A stretch of 64,000 nucleotides of DNA, from the NCBI GenBank assembly GCA_907165275.2, contig OU015652.1:7703001-7767000 (forward strand), read 5' to 3'. The notes below the pieces were generated by a model. That model was not told the DNA's origin. It saw only the letters and a program-made list of their open reading frames with translations, and ran no database searches. Position numbers and translations under genes: made by a program. This DNA comes from Zygaena filipendulae. Lineage: Eukaryota > Arthropoda > Insecta > Lepidoptera > Zygaenidae. This document shows positions 11,368 to 21,249 of the stretch, in pieces; the stretch's first letter is position 1; each line of letters starts with the position of its first letter.

Positions 11368-12321
11368 TTATCTTGTTGTTGACAATATAGTTCGTGCAAA
11401 ATTATCATTTACTATAATATCTCTATTATAGAACCTAGTAAAGGTAGCTGAGGATTGAGTCCAGCCTGCAGTGTTCCTTATTACGTCTATACTAACACCA
11501 AGCCGATTGGCGGCTGAAGTCGCAGCATGGCGTGTGCTATGTGCACTGAAGATAGACACGTCTATACCACTTCTCTGGAGAACATCTTTTATCCAATGGC
11601 TAAGTCTTTGTGCTGACAATTTTCTGTATGGTTTTTTATAACTAATAAATAAATGATCATTGTTATGATCTCGTAATGAGCTTGTTTTGTTTATATAATC
11701 CAATAAACATCTAGCTGGACATATACTTGAATTCTCATTATAAAATGGTAGTTTCAAAATAGGCTGTAACGAATTAGGACAAGATGTTTTGATAAGGTCA
11801 GGTACCTTAATATAAATCAAATTTGGATCACTGGTGTTAATGTTAGATAATTTTAACAATGAAAAGGTTTGTACTCTATGAGCAGTAATCAAAGCTAATA
11901 AAGTAAGAGTCTTCTTTGATAGAGTTTCCAAGCTGAGGTTGGCATGTGGCCATTGTTTAGATACGTAATCTAGGACAATACTAGGGTCCCATGTTATATT
12001 ATATTTGGGTTGAGTACGCCTCAGCCTGAAAACTCCTTTCATAAATCTTCTTATTCTATGATCGGTCAACAAATTAGGGAATAAAAGAGATAAAGCAGAT
12101 TTATATGAATTAATTGTGCCATATTTGGCGCCTTTTTCAAACATAGATGTAAGGAAATCTAAGACAATAGGTATTGATTCCTTATAACAATCATGATTAT
12201 TTTGTTTACAAAATTCAATCCAAGGTTTAAAGCAACAATCATACTGTCTGTATGTATTATCTGATAGTGAATTGATCATAATGTTAGTTGTTCGATCTGA
12301 TAGGGACATCTTCAAATACAC
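11368..12321 (-). CDS. DIRS ORF3: tyrosine recombinase (integrase)
   Basis: A 317-residue protein from ATG at 12,321. It has the lambda-type recombinase plan: an N-terminal SAM-like DNA-binding half (Tyr-Arg-Gln-Tyr near residue 24), the first catalytic Arg in LITAHRVQTFSLL near 150, the HSTRHAATSAA box (H-x-x-R) near 265, a following Gly-Trp, and the nucleophilic Tyr in RFYNRD near 297. In DIRS elements it inserts the circular DNA copy, in place of the DDE integrase of LTR elements. It overlaps ORF2 by 10 nt. All catalytic residues appear present and there is no frameshift. Confidence 0.93.
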   Translation of the reverse strand: MYLKMSLSDRTTNIMINSLSDNTYRQYDCCFKPWIEFCKQNNHDCYKESIPIVLDFLTSMFEKGAKYGTINSYKSALSLLFPNLLTDHRIRRFMKGVFRLRRTQPKYNITWDPSIVLDYVSKQWPHANLSLETLSKKTLTLLALITAHRVQTFSLLKLSNINTSDPNLIYIKVPDLIKTSCPNSLQPILKLPFYNENSSICPARCLLDYINKTSSLRDHNNDHLFISYKKPYRKLSAQRLSHWIKDVLQRSGIDVSIFSAHSTRHAATSAANRLGVSIDVIRNTAGWTQSSATFTRFYNRDIIVNDNFARTILSTTR

Positions 12322-14366
12322 TTGCCTGATAACCTCGCGGCTACTAAGCGTAGCGTCTTGTGCAGGTTGTGTACTGACCTGAAAGGTGATGTTAACAAGT
12401 TAATATCTGGATCAAAATATATACACTGAGAGCATAATAATTTTTTGAACAAAGGAAACCAGGGTTGTGTCGGCCAGTATGGTACGACTACAACTCCTTC
12501 GGCTTTATCAGTTATTATCTTCTTTAATACTTTTAAGATCAGTACAAATGGTGGAAAAGCATAAAAGTGTAAACCTTCCCAGGACACCGTGAAAGCATCG
12601 ACAACCCATGCGTCGGGATCACACTTCCAAGTTATGTACCTGCTACATTTAGTATTCGAACGACTAGCAAATAAATCTACGTCAAATTTACCAAACACTT
12701 CCATTAATTTGTTGAATGCATAATCTGCTAGTTCCCACTCGGTGTCCTGGAATTGTTTACGAGACAAATAATCTGCTTCAGTATTATCTTTGGTGTTTAT
12801 ATAAGATGCAAAAATGTATAAGTCACGATCCTCACACCAACGCCAGATCTCTTTTGTTATTTTATTTAAGTGAGGGTATTTAACACTACCCATTCGATTT
12901 ATGCATGATATGGCGGTAGTGTTATCAATCCGTAAGAGAATATCCTTATTGTATATATTTTTTGTAAATACCTTCAAACCAAAAAGGGCTGCTTTTAATT
13001 CTAACTCATTGATATGCAAACATGACTCTTTCCGTTTCCAATGACCATGTACCTTATCTTTATTGCTAATAGCGCCCCAGCCAGTAAGCGAGGCATCTGA
13101 ATAAATTTCGAGATTATATGTGTTGAATTTAAAGGGGGCGTATGCATTATCTATATGATCTAGCCACCAGTGTAGATCAGACTTTATGTTGTAAGGTAAT
13201 GTAATCACTTGTTCATAACTTGTATTATTTTTTAAAGATAAATATTTATAATATTCAAACTGTTTCGTGTACAGCCACGAATATTGGATTGCGGGGCAAG
13301 CCGAAACTAGCAACCCAATCAGTCTAGCAAATTCGCGAAGTTTACACCTACGTATTACTAAAAATCTTTTTAATCTCTCTTTGATTTTAAATTTTTTATC
13401 AGTAGGTAATTTTAAAATCATCCGTCTTGAATCATAAATAAAGCCCAGAAACTGACATTGTTGTTTTGGTTGCAAAGAACTTTTTTCTTTATTTATAATA
13501 AATCCTAACGACGTCAATAACTCGATAGTCTGAGTAATATTGTTCTTACAATCTTTGTAGGTATCCCCAAAACAAAGTATGTCATCTAAGTATCTAACTG
13601 ATAAAAAATCCTTAGTTCGCAAGTACTCCATTACTGGTTTTAACAATTTGGTAAATACGTAAGGCGCCGTGCATAAACCGAATGGGAGGCATTTAAATTC
13701 AAAAAGGCAGTCTTGATATTTGAATCGCAAGTACTTTCGGTGTAAACTATGTACGTTAATTAAGAAATATGCGTCTTTTAAATCAATTGATGCCATGTAA
13801 CAATTGGGTGTTATTAATTTAGATGCGGTACGATAATCCTCCATCTTAAAATGGTGGGTAGAAATGAATTTATTGAGATTCTTTAGGTTTAAAATAAATC
13901 TTTTATCTCCGTTACTTTTCGGTATTAAAAAGATACTTGACAAGTACTGAGAGTTATCATGGCCGCATTTTTTAACTGCTCCAATAGATAGCAATTTATT
14001 AATAGCCTTTTCAAATTCAAAGATTTCTTGGGATGATTTTGGATAAACACTGGGAGTATTTACTTGAAACGGCGGGCTATCGAAGGGAATAGTGTAACCT
14101 TCGATCCAAGATAAAATAGTCGGATCATTTGTGATGCGAGACCATTGTTTCGAGTAAAAACGTAATCTACCAGCGTACGGTACCTCGTCTAGCGGCGGTT
14201 GTTCTGGCGTCGCGGCGGCGACGGCGGCGGAGAGCGCTGCGGTGGCAGCGCGCGGCCGCGGCGTGGTTGTGCGGCTCGGTTGCTCTGCTGACGAGTCGCG
14301 GGCTGGTTCTTCCCTGCATCCTGTTTGCCCGCCATCTTCTGGTGCAGGGGCCTGTAGTTTAACCGG
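12312..14366 (-). CDS. DIRS ORF2: reverse transcriptase, RNase H and methylase-like domain
   Basis: The open frame follows a stop at 14,367-14,369 and ends at 12,312, giving up to 684 residues. No ATG is seen in its first part. It overlaps the end of ORF1 by about 178 nt in the -1 frame, so it may be made by frameshifting or by non-standard initiation. The core RT begins near 14,160. The polymerase motif SVRYLDDILCFGD contains the Tyr-Leu-Asp-Asp site. RNase H follows with LEIYSDASLTGWGA (Asp), ELELKAALFGL (Glu) and LLRIDNTTAIS (Asp). After RNase H comes FDVDLFASRSNTK and a Trp/Pro-rich stretch, the region that in many DIRS elements is related to DNA methylases. The frame is intact. Confidence 0.92.
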   Translation of the reverse strand, partial: PVKLQAPAPEDGGQTGCREEPARDSSAEQPSRTTTPRPRAATAALSAAVAAATPEQPPLDEVPYAGRLRFYSKQWSRITNDPTILSWIEGYTIPFDSPPFQVNTPSVYPKSSQEIFEFEKAINKLLSIGAVKKCGHDNSQYLSSIFLIPKSNGDKRFILNLKNLNKFISTHHFKMEDYRTASKLITPNCYMASIDLKDAYFLINVHSLHRKYLRFKYQDCLFEFKCLPFGLCTAPYVFTKLLKPVMEYLRTKDFLSVRYLDDILCFGDTYKDCKNNITQTIELLTSLGFIINKEKSSLQPKQQCQFLGFIYDSRRMILKLPTDKKFKIKERLKRFLVIRRCKLREFARLIGLLVSACPAIQYSWLYTKQFEYYKYLSLKNNTSYEQVITLPYNIKSDLHWWLDHIDNAYAPFKFNTYNLEIYSDASLTGWGAISNKDKVHGHWKRKESCLHINELELKAALFGLKVFTKNIYNKDILLRIDNTTAISCINRMGSVKYPHLNKITKEIWRWCEDRDLYIFASYINTKDNTEADYLSRKQFQDTEWELADYAFNKLMEVFGKFDVDLFASRSNTKCSRYITWKCDPDAWVVDAFTVSWEGLHFYAFPPFVLILKVLKKIITDKAEGVVVVPYWPTQPWFPLFKKLLCSQCIYFDPDINLLTSPFRSVHNLHKTLRLVAARLSGKCI

Positions 14367-15491
14367 TTAAACGGTCGTGTGAAGGTAGGTTTTGTAACCT
14401 TGGAGGTTACTTTAAGGGCTTCGCCCGATCTTTGGACATTCTTTGCAGTCTTTATCTTTTCACTCATGTCTTCCCCAAACAAATACTTATCGGTACTTGC
14501 TCTTACGAGAGTGTCTTTTAGACTTGAATTAACTGACGTAATAACGAATCTCTTCCGTATCTTCGTCTCATTATAATGCATATCACACATAATTCTGCAG
14601 GCATCGCTTGCTGGTTTTAATAACTTGTGCCTTAAATTTTGGTCACAGTCCTTGGAAATAGCGACGTCTATAACTTGCGCTAATGCAGCTAGGGCATTGC
14701 CGATTTGCTTCTGGCGGTACACCAAAGACGAATCACGTTTCACGAGAGCGTCCGTCAATGCAGCTTTTGCTTCAGCATTCAAAATAGGAGGTATCAATAG
14801 TTCACAATTGCTTGGGATTAGGTAATCTTTTGCTAATTTTTCTTTGGCTTCATTTGTTAATCCCTTCTTTACGATGTCAAGCCATCTTGCGGCTACATCT
14901 TTGTGAATCGCCTTACCCAACATGGTTTCAGGTTCTGGAGCTTCGCCTAGTAGCCCAAGGGTATCATTATCGAGTTCTACCTCTGCGACGTCTGCTGGTA
15001 GTGCTGATGTCGATGCCTCTGCTGCTGTTGTGCCTGCAGAAGCTTCAAGTGGCGCATGAACCTCCGCTTCCACCAGATGCATATTTTCTGTGCCTCCGTC
15101 AAGATGAGACTCCTCAGATGGAGCACGTGTGTCTACGGGAGACGCTTCAGGGTCATCAAGGTGAACCGCTGTAAGAATGAAATGTTTTTAAGCAACAAGT
15201 CAAAAGAAATAGCCCGGTATGTTAGCTATTCGCATTTTATATAATGAGACGGTAAAAGCCCATTTATGGCAGTTACGCATCAGTGAAAGAAGGCGACGGA
15301 GACAACCCAGATAAAACAGTATGTTTTGTAGTTGTTCGCGTCTAAAGATCATATTACTTACGGTTAACAACCTCTGATGAATAAATATTTATATTATTAT
15401 GTTGCAGTTTACTCTCAAGTTTGTCGTTATATTTCTTGAGCTTCCTTCTTATCCTTTCCTCAGAGTCCTCTCTCCTTCTTTTCTTCCCCAT
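14189..15491 (-). CDS. DIRS ORF1: gag-like protein with a predicted intron
   Basis: Two exons are predicted: 15,362-15,491 and 14,189-15,168. The start MGKKRRREDSEERIRRKLKK is basic and coiled, like the N-termini of DIRS gag-like proteins. The first exon ends at a GTAAGT donor after AACC. The second starts after TTTCATTCTTACAG. Joining them gives 1,110 nt, 369 residues plus stop, with the frame kept exactly. The C-terminus is rich in Pro, Arg and Gln (APQPRRGRALPPQ-like), suitable for nucleic-acid binding. Without splicing, the frame could instead start at ATG 15,082 and encode 297 residues; the extra in-frame codons up to the acceptor favour the spliced form. Confidence 0.82.
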
Positions 15492-15565
15492 GTTGAGATG
15501 ACAATATACAATGAGAAAGGTAGCGGGTTTCGGTGACGTGCTTAGGCTTCGGCACGGAAACACGT

Positions 15566-15763
15566 AATGACAAGACGAGTGGTCGCGCGCATTGGGGCCG
15601 GAGGTAGAGTGGGGTAAGGAGGCGGGGAGTCCCAACTGGGGGTAGAATAAAAAAAAAAAAAAAAAAAACAAATCTAAACATACCGTGCTAGGCTGACGCG
15701 TGGGAGCGCAACTACAACACGTAAACTCATAAATCGCAAAGAAAGAAGCTGCGAAGCATAATT
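15566..15763 (-). repeat. Left inverted terminal repeat of the DIRS element
   Basis: This is the 5' end of the minus-strand element. It starts AATTATGCTTCGCAGCTTCT and should contain the promoter, as in other DIRS elements. A homopolymer of about 19-20 bases at 15,649-15,668 is shared with the right repeat. Confidence 0.88.
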
Positions 15764-16063
15764 TTAAGCATACACGTCATATTAGAAACGACTAAAATAC
15801 ATAGTAGGTACCTACCTATTATAGCAAGGGCTTCGATCACTATAAACAAGGGTTAAACCGTTAAACATGTCAATTTATTTCCGCGAAATTTCTCTGAGTC
15901 AAAAACAATATACCTAGGTACTACTGTTGGATATTATTGAAAATATACCTAACCCATTACTGATTAATCTGTAATTTTCGAATTATGGTAACATAATTAC
16001 AGCGTGACTGGTATAGAGATACGTAGACGGACGCGGGAGTCGGGACGATTATATATAGTTTTT
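15764..16063. other. AT-rich flank of the DIRS element
   Basis: Nothing recognisable was seen. It is host DNA between the DIRS end and the foldback repeat. Confidence 0.45.
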
Positions 16064-17028
16064 TAACCAACTTCCAAAAAGGAGGAGGTTCTATGTTCGA
16101 TTGTATGTATGTTTTTTTTTTTTTTTTTTTATGTATGTTCACCGATTACTCGAAGACGGTTGGACCGATATTCGAAAATTCTTTTTTTGTTTGAAAGGGT
16201 TTACTCCCAATTAGATCCCATTGCCACCAAGTCGGAATCTGATGATGGGATCTTGGAGAAATCGAGAGAACTCTTCAAAAATTATAGGCACACCTATAGC
16301 GATTTGGGTATTTTTTATAGTAAATCGTTCATTTGCTTCTGGAAAGCAAAATTTAAAGAAGTGGAACTGATGATGAAGACCACAGATGGTCATCGGAACT
16401 AGGTACTCAATAATGGGTATTTCACGGGTTCCGAATCGTTAACTTTAATATGGTTTCTAAACAATTTATGCCCGTCACAATGTATATGGTAAAGTGGAAC
16501 TGATGGTGATGTACTAGGAGAACTCCTCAACAATTAACGTCCCTGCGTCGGGAAAAGCAATATTTTGTAAAAGGTGATGAGCAGTTGACATTAGGCTATT
16601 GAAACTTAGAGAAATTATGAACTAAGTCACTTAAAAGCGAGAAATAAACAAAATTTTAACAAAAAAATTAAAACCGACTTCCAAAAACACAAAATTAAAA
16701 AACTAAAAATAAAAAGCTAAAAATAACAACATACCGATTTAATCCAAAAGACAAAAACATACGTAATATTCTTATTGATTTATGCTACCACTAATCGGTA
16801 TGAAGTCGGTGACAAGCCAAATATGATAGAGGTAGATGGGCTAAGTCGACTCCCGCCACCAGCTCTTCGTGAGCAGGACAACCCAAGTGGCCAGACACCA
16901 GCGGGCTTGTCACCGAATAAGAATATTACGTATGTTTTTGTCTTTTGGATTAAATCGATATGTTGGTATTTTTAGCTTTTTATTTTTAGGTTTTAATTTT
17001 GTGTTTTTGGAAGTCGGTTTTAATTTTT
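16064..17028 (+). mobile_element. CCGACTTCC-terminated foldback repeat, copy 1
   Basis: It begins AACCAACTTCCAAAAAGGAG and GAGGTTCTATG and ends in TTTTTGGAAGTCGGTTTT, so the outer ends are inverted. The last 360 bp is a long hairpin: the arm 16,672-16,770 pairs with 16,918-17,025 around a spacer of about 150 bp. Related copies are at 23,690-24,430 (+, missing the second arm) and 30,229-31,027 (-). No enzyme is encoded. It is a non-autonomous element of unknown class. Confidence 0.75.
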
Positions 17029-17199
17029 TTGTTATTGACAGAGCGTTAACAACACCACGGATTTCTGTGGTTATTCTTTATACACGCATATGTATAGTAC
17101 ATACACGAAAACGTAGTGATAATAATTATTATCTTTGATACAAGGCGCAGTCACAGCCTGAAATTTTGGAGGGGGTCACTTACGGGGTCACTCAAAGCA

Positions 17200-17242
17200 G
17201 GTAAAGTTAAAACGTAGTGATTACCTTCTCTCTGGGTAAAGT
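17200..17242. mobile_element. Ultra-short insertion 1 (27 bp) with 8-bp target duplication
   Basis: GGTAAAGT at 17,200-17,207 and again at 17,235-17,242 flank the 27-bp sequence 17,208-17,234, which ends GTGATTACCTTCTCTCTG. Downstream the GGTAAAGT word and the neighbouring GTGATTATATGATCTTT repeat again, a small local tandem duplication. Confidence 0.7.
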
Positions 17243-17847
17243 CGTAGTGATTATATGATCTTTGGGTAAAGTAGTGATTATATGATCTTTGATCACTACT
17301 CACTAGAGATGTGTTAACTCGAGTTGTGCTGAATTCGAGTTGACTCGAATTGAATTCTCCCTAACACGTGATGTTTGGGCTGGCGGTAAGTGAACGAATC
17401 ACAAATTAATTAGACTTATGTTCAAGCGAAAGCGCGATTCGTTCGTTGGGTGCGCGCTTTGGTACTCCTGCCATTGCATCTACTGAATGACCCGACGATG
17501 ACACGAAGTTGTCCGATCTATCAAATTATGGTATATTCCGTAATTACGGATAGCACTGGGACCCAATTCTCGCCTCCTTCGAAAAAATCTCGAACTCGAG
17601 TTTGCTGTTCGATCCCTATGTCGACCACAAAATCTCGATACTCGAACCTGTTTCTTCGTATCTCCTATTCTCAACACAAATCGAACTAAACTTCGAGTTT
17701 ATAGTGTAAAATGTTGCCAGTAAAAGCTTATTCAAAAGCCGTATCCATTGCATTCTACACGATTCATCCGGAGCTAAAACGGCAGCAGCTTTTTATAGTT
17801 TTTAAATAGTGTGCATCATTTTATATCAAGAACTAACATATTTTATA

Positions 17848-18688
17848 GGTAGTGCCTCCGCAGCCGGCGCCGGCTTCCAAAATTTAAGTGATTGGGAGCC
17901 GGCGGTGCACACATGGGTATGTTGGCAGCACTGTCAGAATGTCATGTCATGGTATTGTCATTTGTCATTTCATTCATGAGTTGAGTTGTTAATAATGTTT
18001 TTCAGTTTTAAAATCTTTTTTATTTATGAATACCTATAATTGTAATGAAAACATAAGAACCTGTAACATACTAAGTAAATAAATAGTTCATTAAAGTGCT
18101 TTAAGATTGAAAAAAATTATATGACATTTTTAACAACCCCCAATAATGGAACGTAATTTTTGGAATCTGTCTGTTCTTCTTCTTTTAAAGATGGCGCCTA
18201 TTACATGTATTGTTATAGTGATTATATTATTATCTTTGATTATTATAATTTGCTAATGAAAATGAAAATTTGTTAAACTTGAGTTGTTTAGGTTAGGTTT
18301 GCACTGTTGACCAAATCGCGCGAGCCGAGCGAGCGTAGCGAGCGTGCCGCGGTAGCGGCCGGCGATGCGCTAAAGTCAAAATATTATCGTAAATTTAGTA
18401 AGGTTTTTTATTATTTTTTTTTCTCGAAAATTATGCATTTCCGTAATTTGCGGATTTGAGAAATACACTATAAACACACTATTCTATCCAAAAAAAAATT
18501 GTAAATATTAAAAATCGAGGGTACTTATTGTACAGTCCTTCCATTGCTTATCTACACTTACTACATTATTCTTTGTTTCCAAGACTTAAAAATATAATAA
18601 TAATAATAATAATCGGCGCCGGCTGCCAAGTCGGCGGCCGGCGCCGGCTGCCAAATCGGCGGCCGGCGCCGGCTGCGGAGGCACTGCC
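17848..18688. mobile_element. Non-autonomous element with perfect 9-bp target duplication
   Basis: TATTTTATA at 17,839-17,847 and 18,689-18,697 flanks an 841-bp element. Its termini are GGTAGTGCCTCCGCAGCCGG and the matching inverted GGCAGTGCCTCCGCAGCCGG. The 9-bp duplication and G-starting termini fit Mutator-like elements; an 8-bp reading would fit hAT. GCCGGCGCCGGC blocks repeat three times near the right end. No ORF is present. Confidence 0.75.
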
Positions 18689-18797
18689 TATTTTATAATA
18701 TATTTGTACCAAAAAAAAAGAAAAGTTCTTACTTTTATCACTTTTGCATCATCAGTTTAATTTTGTTTAAATTAGTGGGCGTAGTATGGATCGTGAA

Positions 18798-19018
18798 CGT
18801 AGACGGAGCGTCCAGTAGGGGGAGCACGAATTTTTTCGCTCTCGTCTAGTCGATATCGTCGTAATGTCAAAGCGTTTTTTTGTATGGAAAATGAACGACA
18901 CTGGATAGATGGCGCTGTTCATTTTCCATACAAAAAAAATGCTCGATATCGACTAGACGAGAGCGAAAAAAATTCGTGCTCCCCCTACAGAGAGAAGGTA
19001 ATCATGGGAGCGTCTACG
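18798..19018. mobile_element. Foldback MITE with 8-bp near-duplication
   Basis: Almost the whole 221 bp is a hairpin, from CGTAGACGGAGCGTCC at the left to GAGCGTCTACG at the right, with arms of about 100 bp. Flanks ATCGTGAA and GTCGTGAA match at 7 of 8 positions. The right arm carries a 17-bp extra block, CAGAGAGAAGGTAATCA, absent from the left arm and identical to the end of the ultra-short insertions. Confidence 0.7.
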
Positions 19019-19911
19019 GTCGTGAACGTGAAGCATAATATTTGTTTTTGTTTTTGCCCTTTTTGGGGGAGGCAAAGGAATCGTAGTCCAAACAGCCTGA
19101 ATTGGCTGTATAGATTACGATTCTTTTGTCTTATTTTTTCTGAAGTTATATTTACATCTAATTGCGTTGCTGAGATGCATTTCGATGCTTAATCGGAACT
19201 TTAAGCGATGAAGTTGCAGTTAATTACCACCATAGCACTTAATACAGAGTATATTTACTAATACATAATAAACTTCTAAAATTATAACATATGACTTGGC
19301 TGTATGGCTCACATCCCTTGCCTGTCCCAGAAGGGGCGAAGATAAAAAACAACAACTTCTGAAACTGTCACGCACGACACCGCTATTGGACATTTATGAA
19401 GATTCGAATTCGAAATTTACGTCTCGACTGCTTCCGACCAGTCGAAGCAGTTCGAACGCCTTTCATTCGAAAAATGTCGACGTCGACATGTCGAGAATTG
19501 CTCAACTTGGCTTCATCTCGATTTAATGTTTGAATTCGAACTTTATCTCGAGTTCGAGTCTACTTCGAATGTGTGAGAATTGCCTCCAGCCGGGCCCAAT
19601 GACGAAAAACATGACGTCATTATCGTCGCCATTTTTGTAGTGTGAGCGCCGACGTTTTCGAGGTACCTAACTGGTAAGATGCTCTCAGTGGTTTCATCAC
19701 GTGATCAACCACGGACCTATGATTGATCAACTACGTCAGTCGATTGACATGAGTGGTCGATAACCGATTGCGTGATATTGATGACAGTATCAGTATACTG
19801 TGTTCCATTTTAAACAGTAACCAGTATAGCTCAGTATATATTATAATATAAAGCAGCTTATACTGAACTGGCGTAATCTTACAGTGCTCGCAGTGAACAT
19901 ACAATAATGCA

Positions 19912-20690
19912 AAGAACAATGGCAAAATTTCTATAGGAGCTGGACTTGACTTTTATTTTTCATGTCCAAACTATAGTTAGATTGATTTGTTTTTATGTTG
20001 TAAATACCATCCCGTTTAAAAATCATATCTAAATAGCCACAATTTTTTAAAATAACATCGTAAAATCCACAATACATTTGAGGTTAGAATCAACAACTAC
20101 ATTTTACCCGACCTAAAAGTGTAGTTAGCATAGAAATAATGTAGTCACAAGTGGTAGTTATCAGTCCGTAAAAAATGCCTAGGTAAAAACGAAAAAGGAA
20201 ATTCAAAATAGAACAACAAGTAAAGCGATTAAAATGCGTGATTGCCGGGTGTCATGTCAATTGCCAATCAAATCAAATATTAATGATTAATGACAATCAC
20301 TGGCGCGGTTCGATGACCACAGATTTAGTAACTTGTCAAAGACAAATGACGTTCCGATGTACGCAATTGAACAAAATGCTTATACTTACTATGAACCTAA
20401 ATAATTTTTTTTTATGACAAGAACGCACACACAGTTGTTGATTTGATGCCTACATAATTATCTAGTAAAACTATTAAGAAAAACGTGAATAATTATAGTC
20501 TTTGAATACTAAGTCATGTCATACGCGAAATGAATCGTCAATAGGTGCGTTCTGAAACCACATACATGATGTCGTAGAAGTTACCAAAACAAAAATAAAT
20601 TAATATCTTTTTTTTGTGGCTACTTATAGAGATATTTTTGTGTTTTTTAAAATCTTAAAAAATAAGGATTTTTTTCATATATATATCATA
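19912..20690 (+). repeat. Long dispersed repeat, copy 1
   Basis: It starts AAAGAACAATGGCAAAATTT and is closely matched by 62,914-63,703 over its full length, including GGTTAGAATCAACAA and GATTGCCGGGTGTCATGTCA. No ORF and no clear termini were seen. It may be an internal part of a larger non-autonomous element, since this copy lies within the hAT-like element. Confidence 0.7.
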
Positions 20691-21249
20691 TATGGACACA
20701 ATTGTTTCGTATCGAGTCCGATCTGGCCATCCTTCTTTGACGTTTGATGTATCTTATATTGATAGCTTATAATATAATATGACTAGCGGTGTCAGTTGTT
20801 ATTGTTTGTTTCTTGTTGTTAATTTTATGCTTGTTGATAATATTATCCTAACTGAGAGTTGAATGGAAGAACAAATATAAAAAAAAGTAATTTGTGACAA
20901 ATCTTAAACATAGTTTCTTCCTGCTAACTCGAGTTGTATAACTCGAATTCAACTCAAGTTACCAGAATTTTTAACTCGAGTTGTGTTTTTTCAGGCACAT
21001 CACTACTACTCTGAATTGTAGGTACTCCATATTATCTTTGATCATGAGGGTCTTTCGGCTGGATTGTAGCAGAAATGGACGTCGTTTTATTTCTTTATTT
21101 TAACAATTAAAATTGAATTGGTTGTATGAACTTAGCTTCCTTTGCCTTCCCCATGAGGGGTAAAAAAAAAAATTTCTTTGATAATGACCGTAGACACGGA
21201 GAATACCTGACTTATTTGAAGTTTGTACTTTGTTACTTTATTGTTTAAC

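Larger units (their letters stand above)
10689..15763 (-). mobile_element. Complete DIRS-type tyrosine-recombinase retrotransposon
   Basis: The 5.08-kb element reads on the minus strand. It has inverted terminal repeats (left 15,566-15,763; right about 10,732-10,929), each with a poly-T/A tract and the block TTGGGACTCCCCGCCTCC. An internal complementary region lies at 11,058-11,183. Gene order is ORF1 (gag-like), ORF2 (RT, RNase H and a methylase-like tail), ORF3 (tyrosine recombinase). No target duplication is visible, as expected for DIRS elements, which integrate a circular DNA by recombinase. All three frames are open, so recent insertion is likely. DIRS elements are known in many animals; activity here is inferred only. 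Confidence 0.95.
17304..21005. mobile_element. hAT-like element of 3.7 kb with nested insertions
   Basis: The left end reads TAGAGATGTGTTAACTCGAG. The right end reads, inverted, TAGTGATGTGCC and then carries AACTCGAGTT blocks. Flanks CTACTCAC and CTACTCTG match at 6 of 8 positions, as for an old 8-bp hAT duplication. The subterminal regions are rich in TCGAGTT words. No transposase is encoded. Nested within are a Mutator-like element (17,848-18,688), a foldback (18,798-19,018) and a long repeat (19,912-20,690). The right end stands 245 bp before the TMEM11 start codon. Confidence 0.6.

Noticed and set aside
12312..13994. Taking position 13,994 as the start of the DIRS RT gene
   Set aside because: The codon there is TTG, and conserved RT sequence continues in frame upstream towards 14,160, so the frame is longer.
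15354..15671. A 105-codon minus-strand frame starting in the poly-T tract
   Set aside because: Its first 44 codons translate the terminal repeat. The biological start is more likely the internal ATG at 15,491, with splicing at 15,362.
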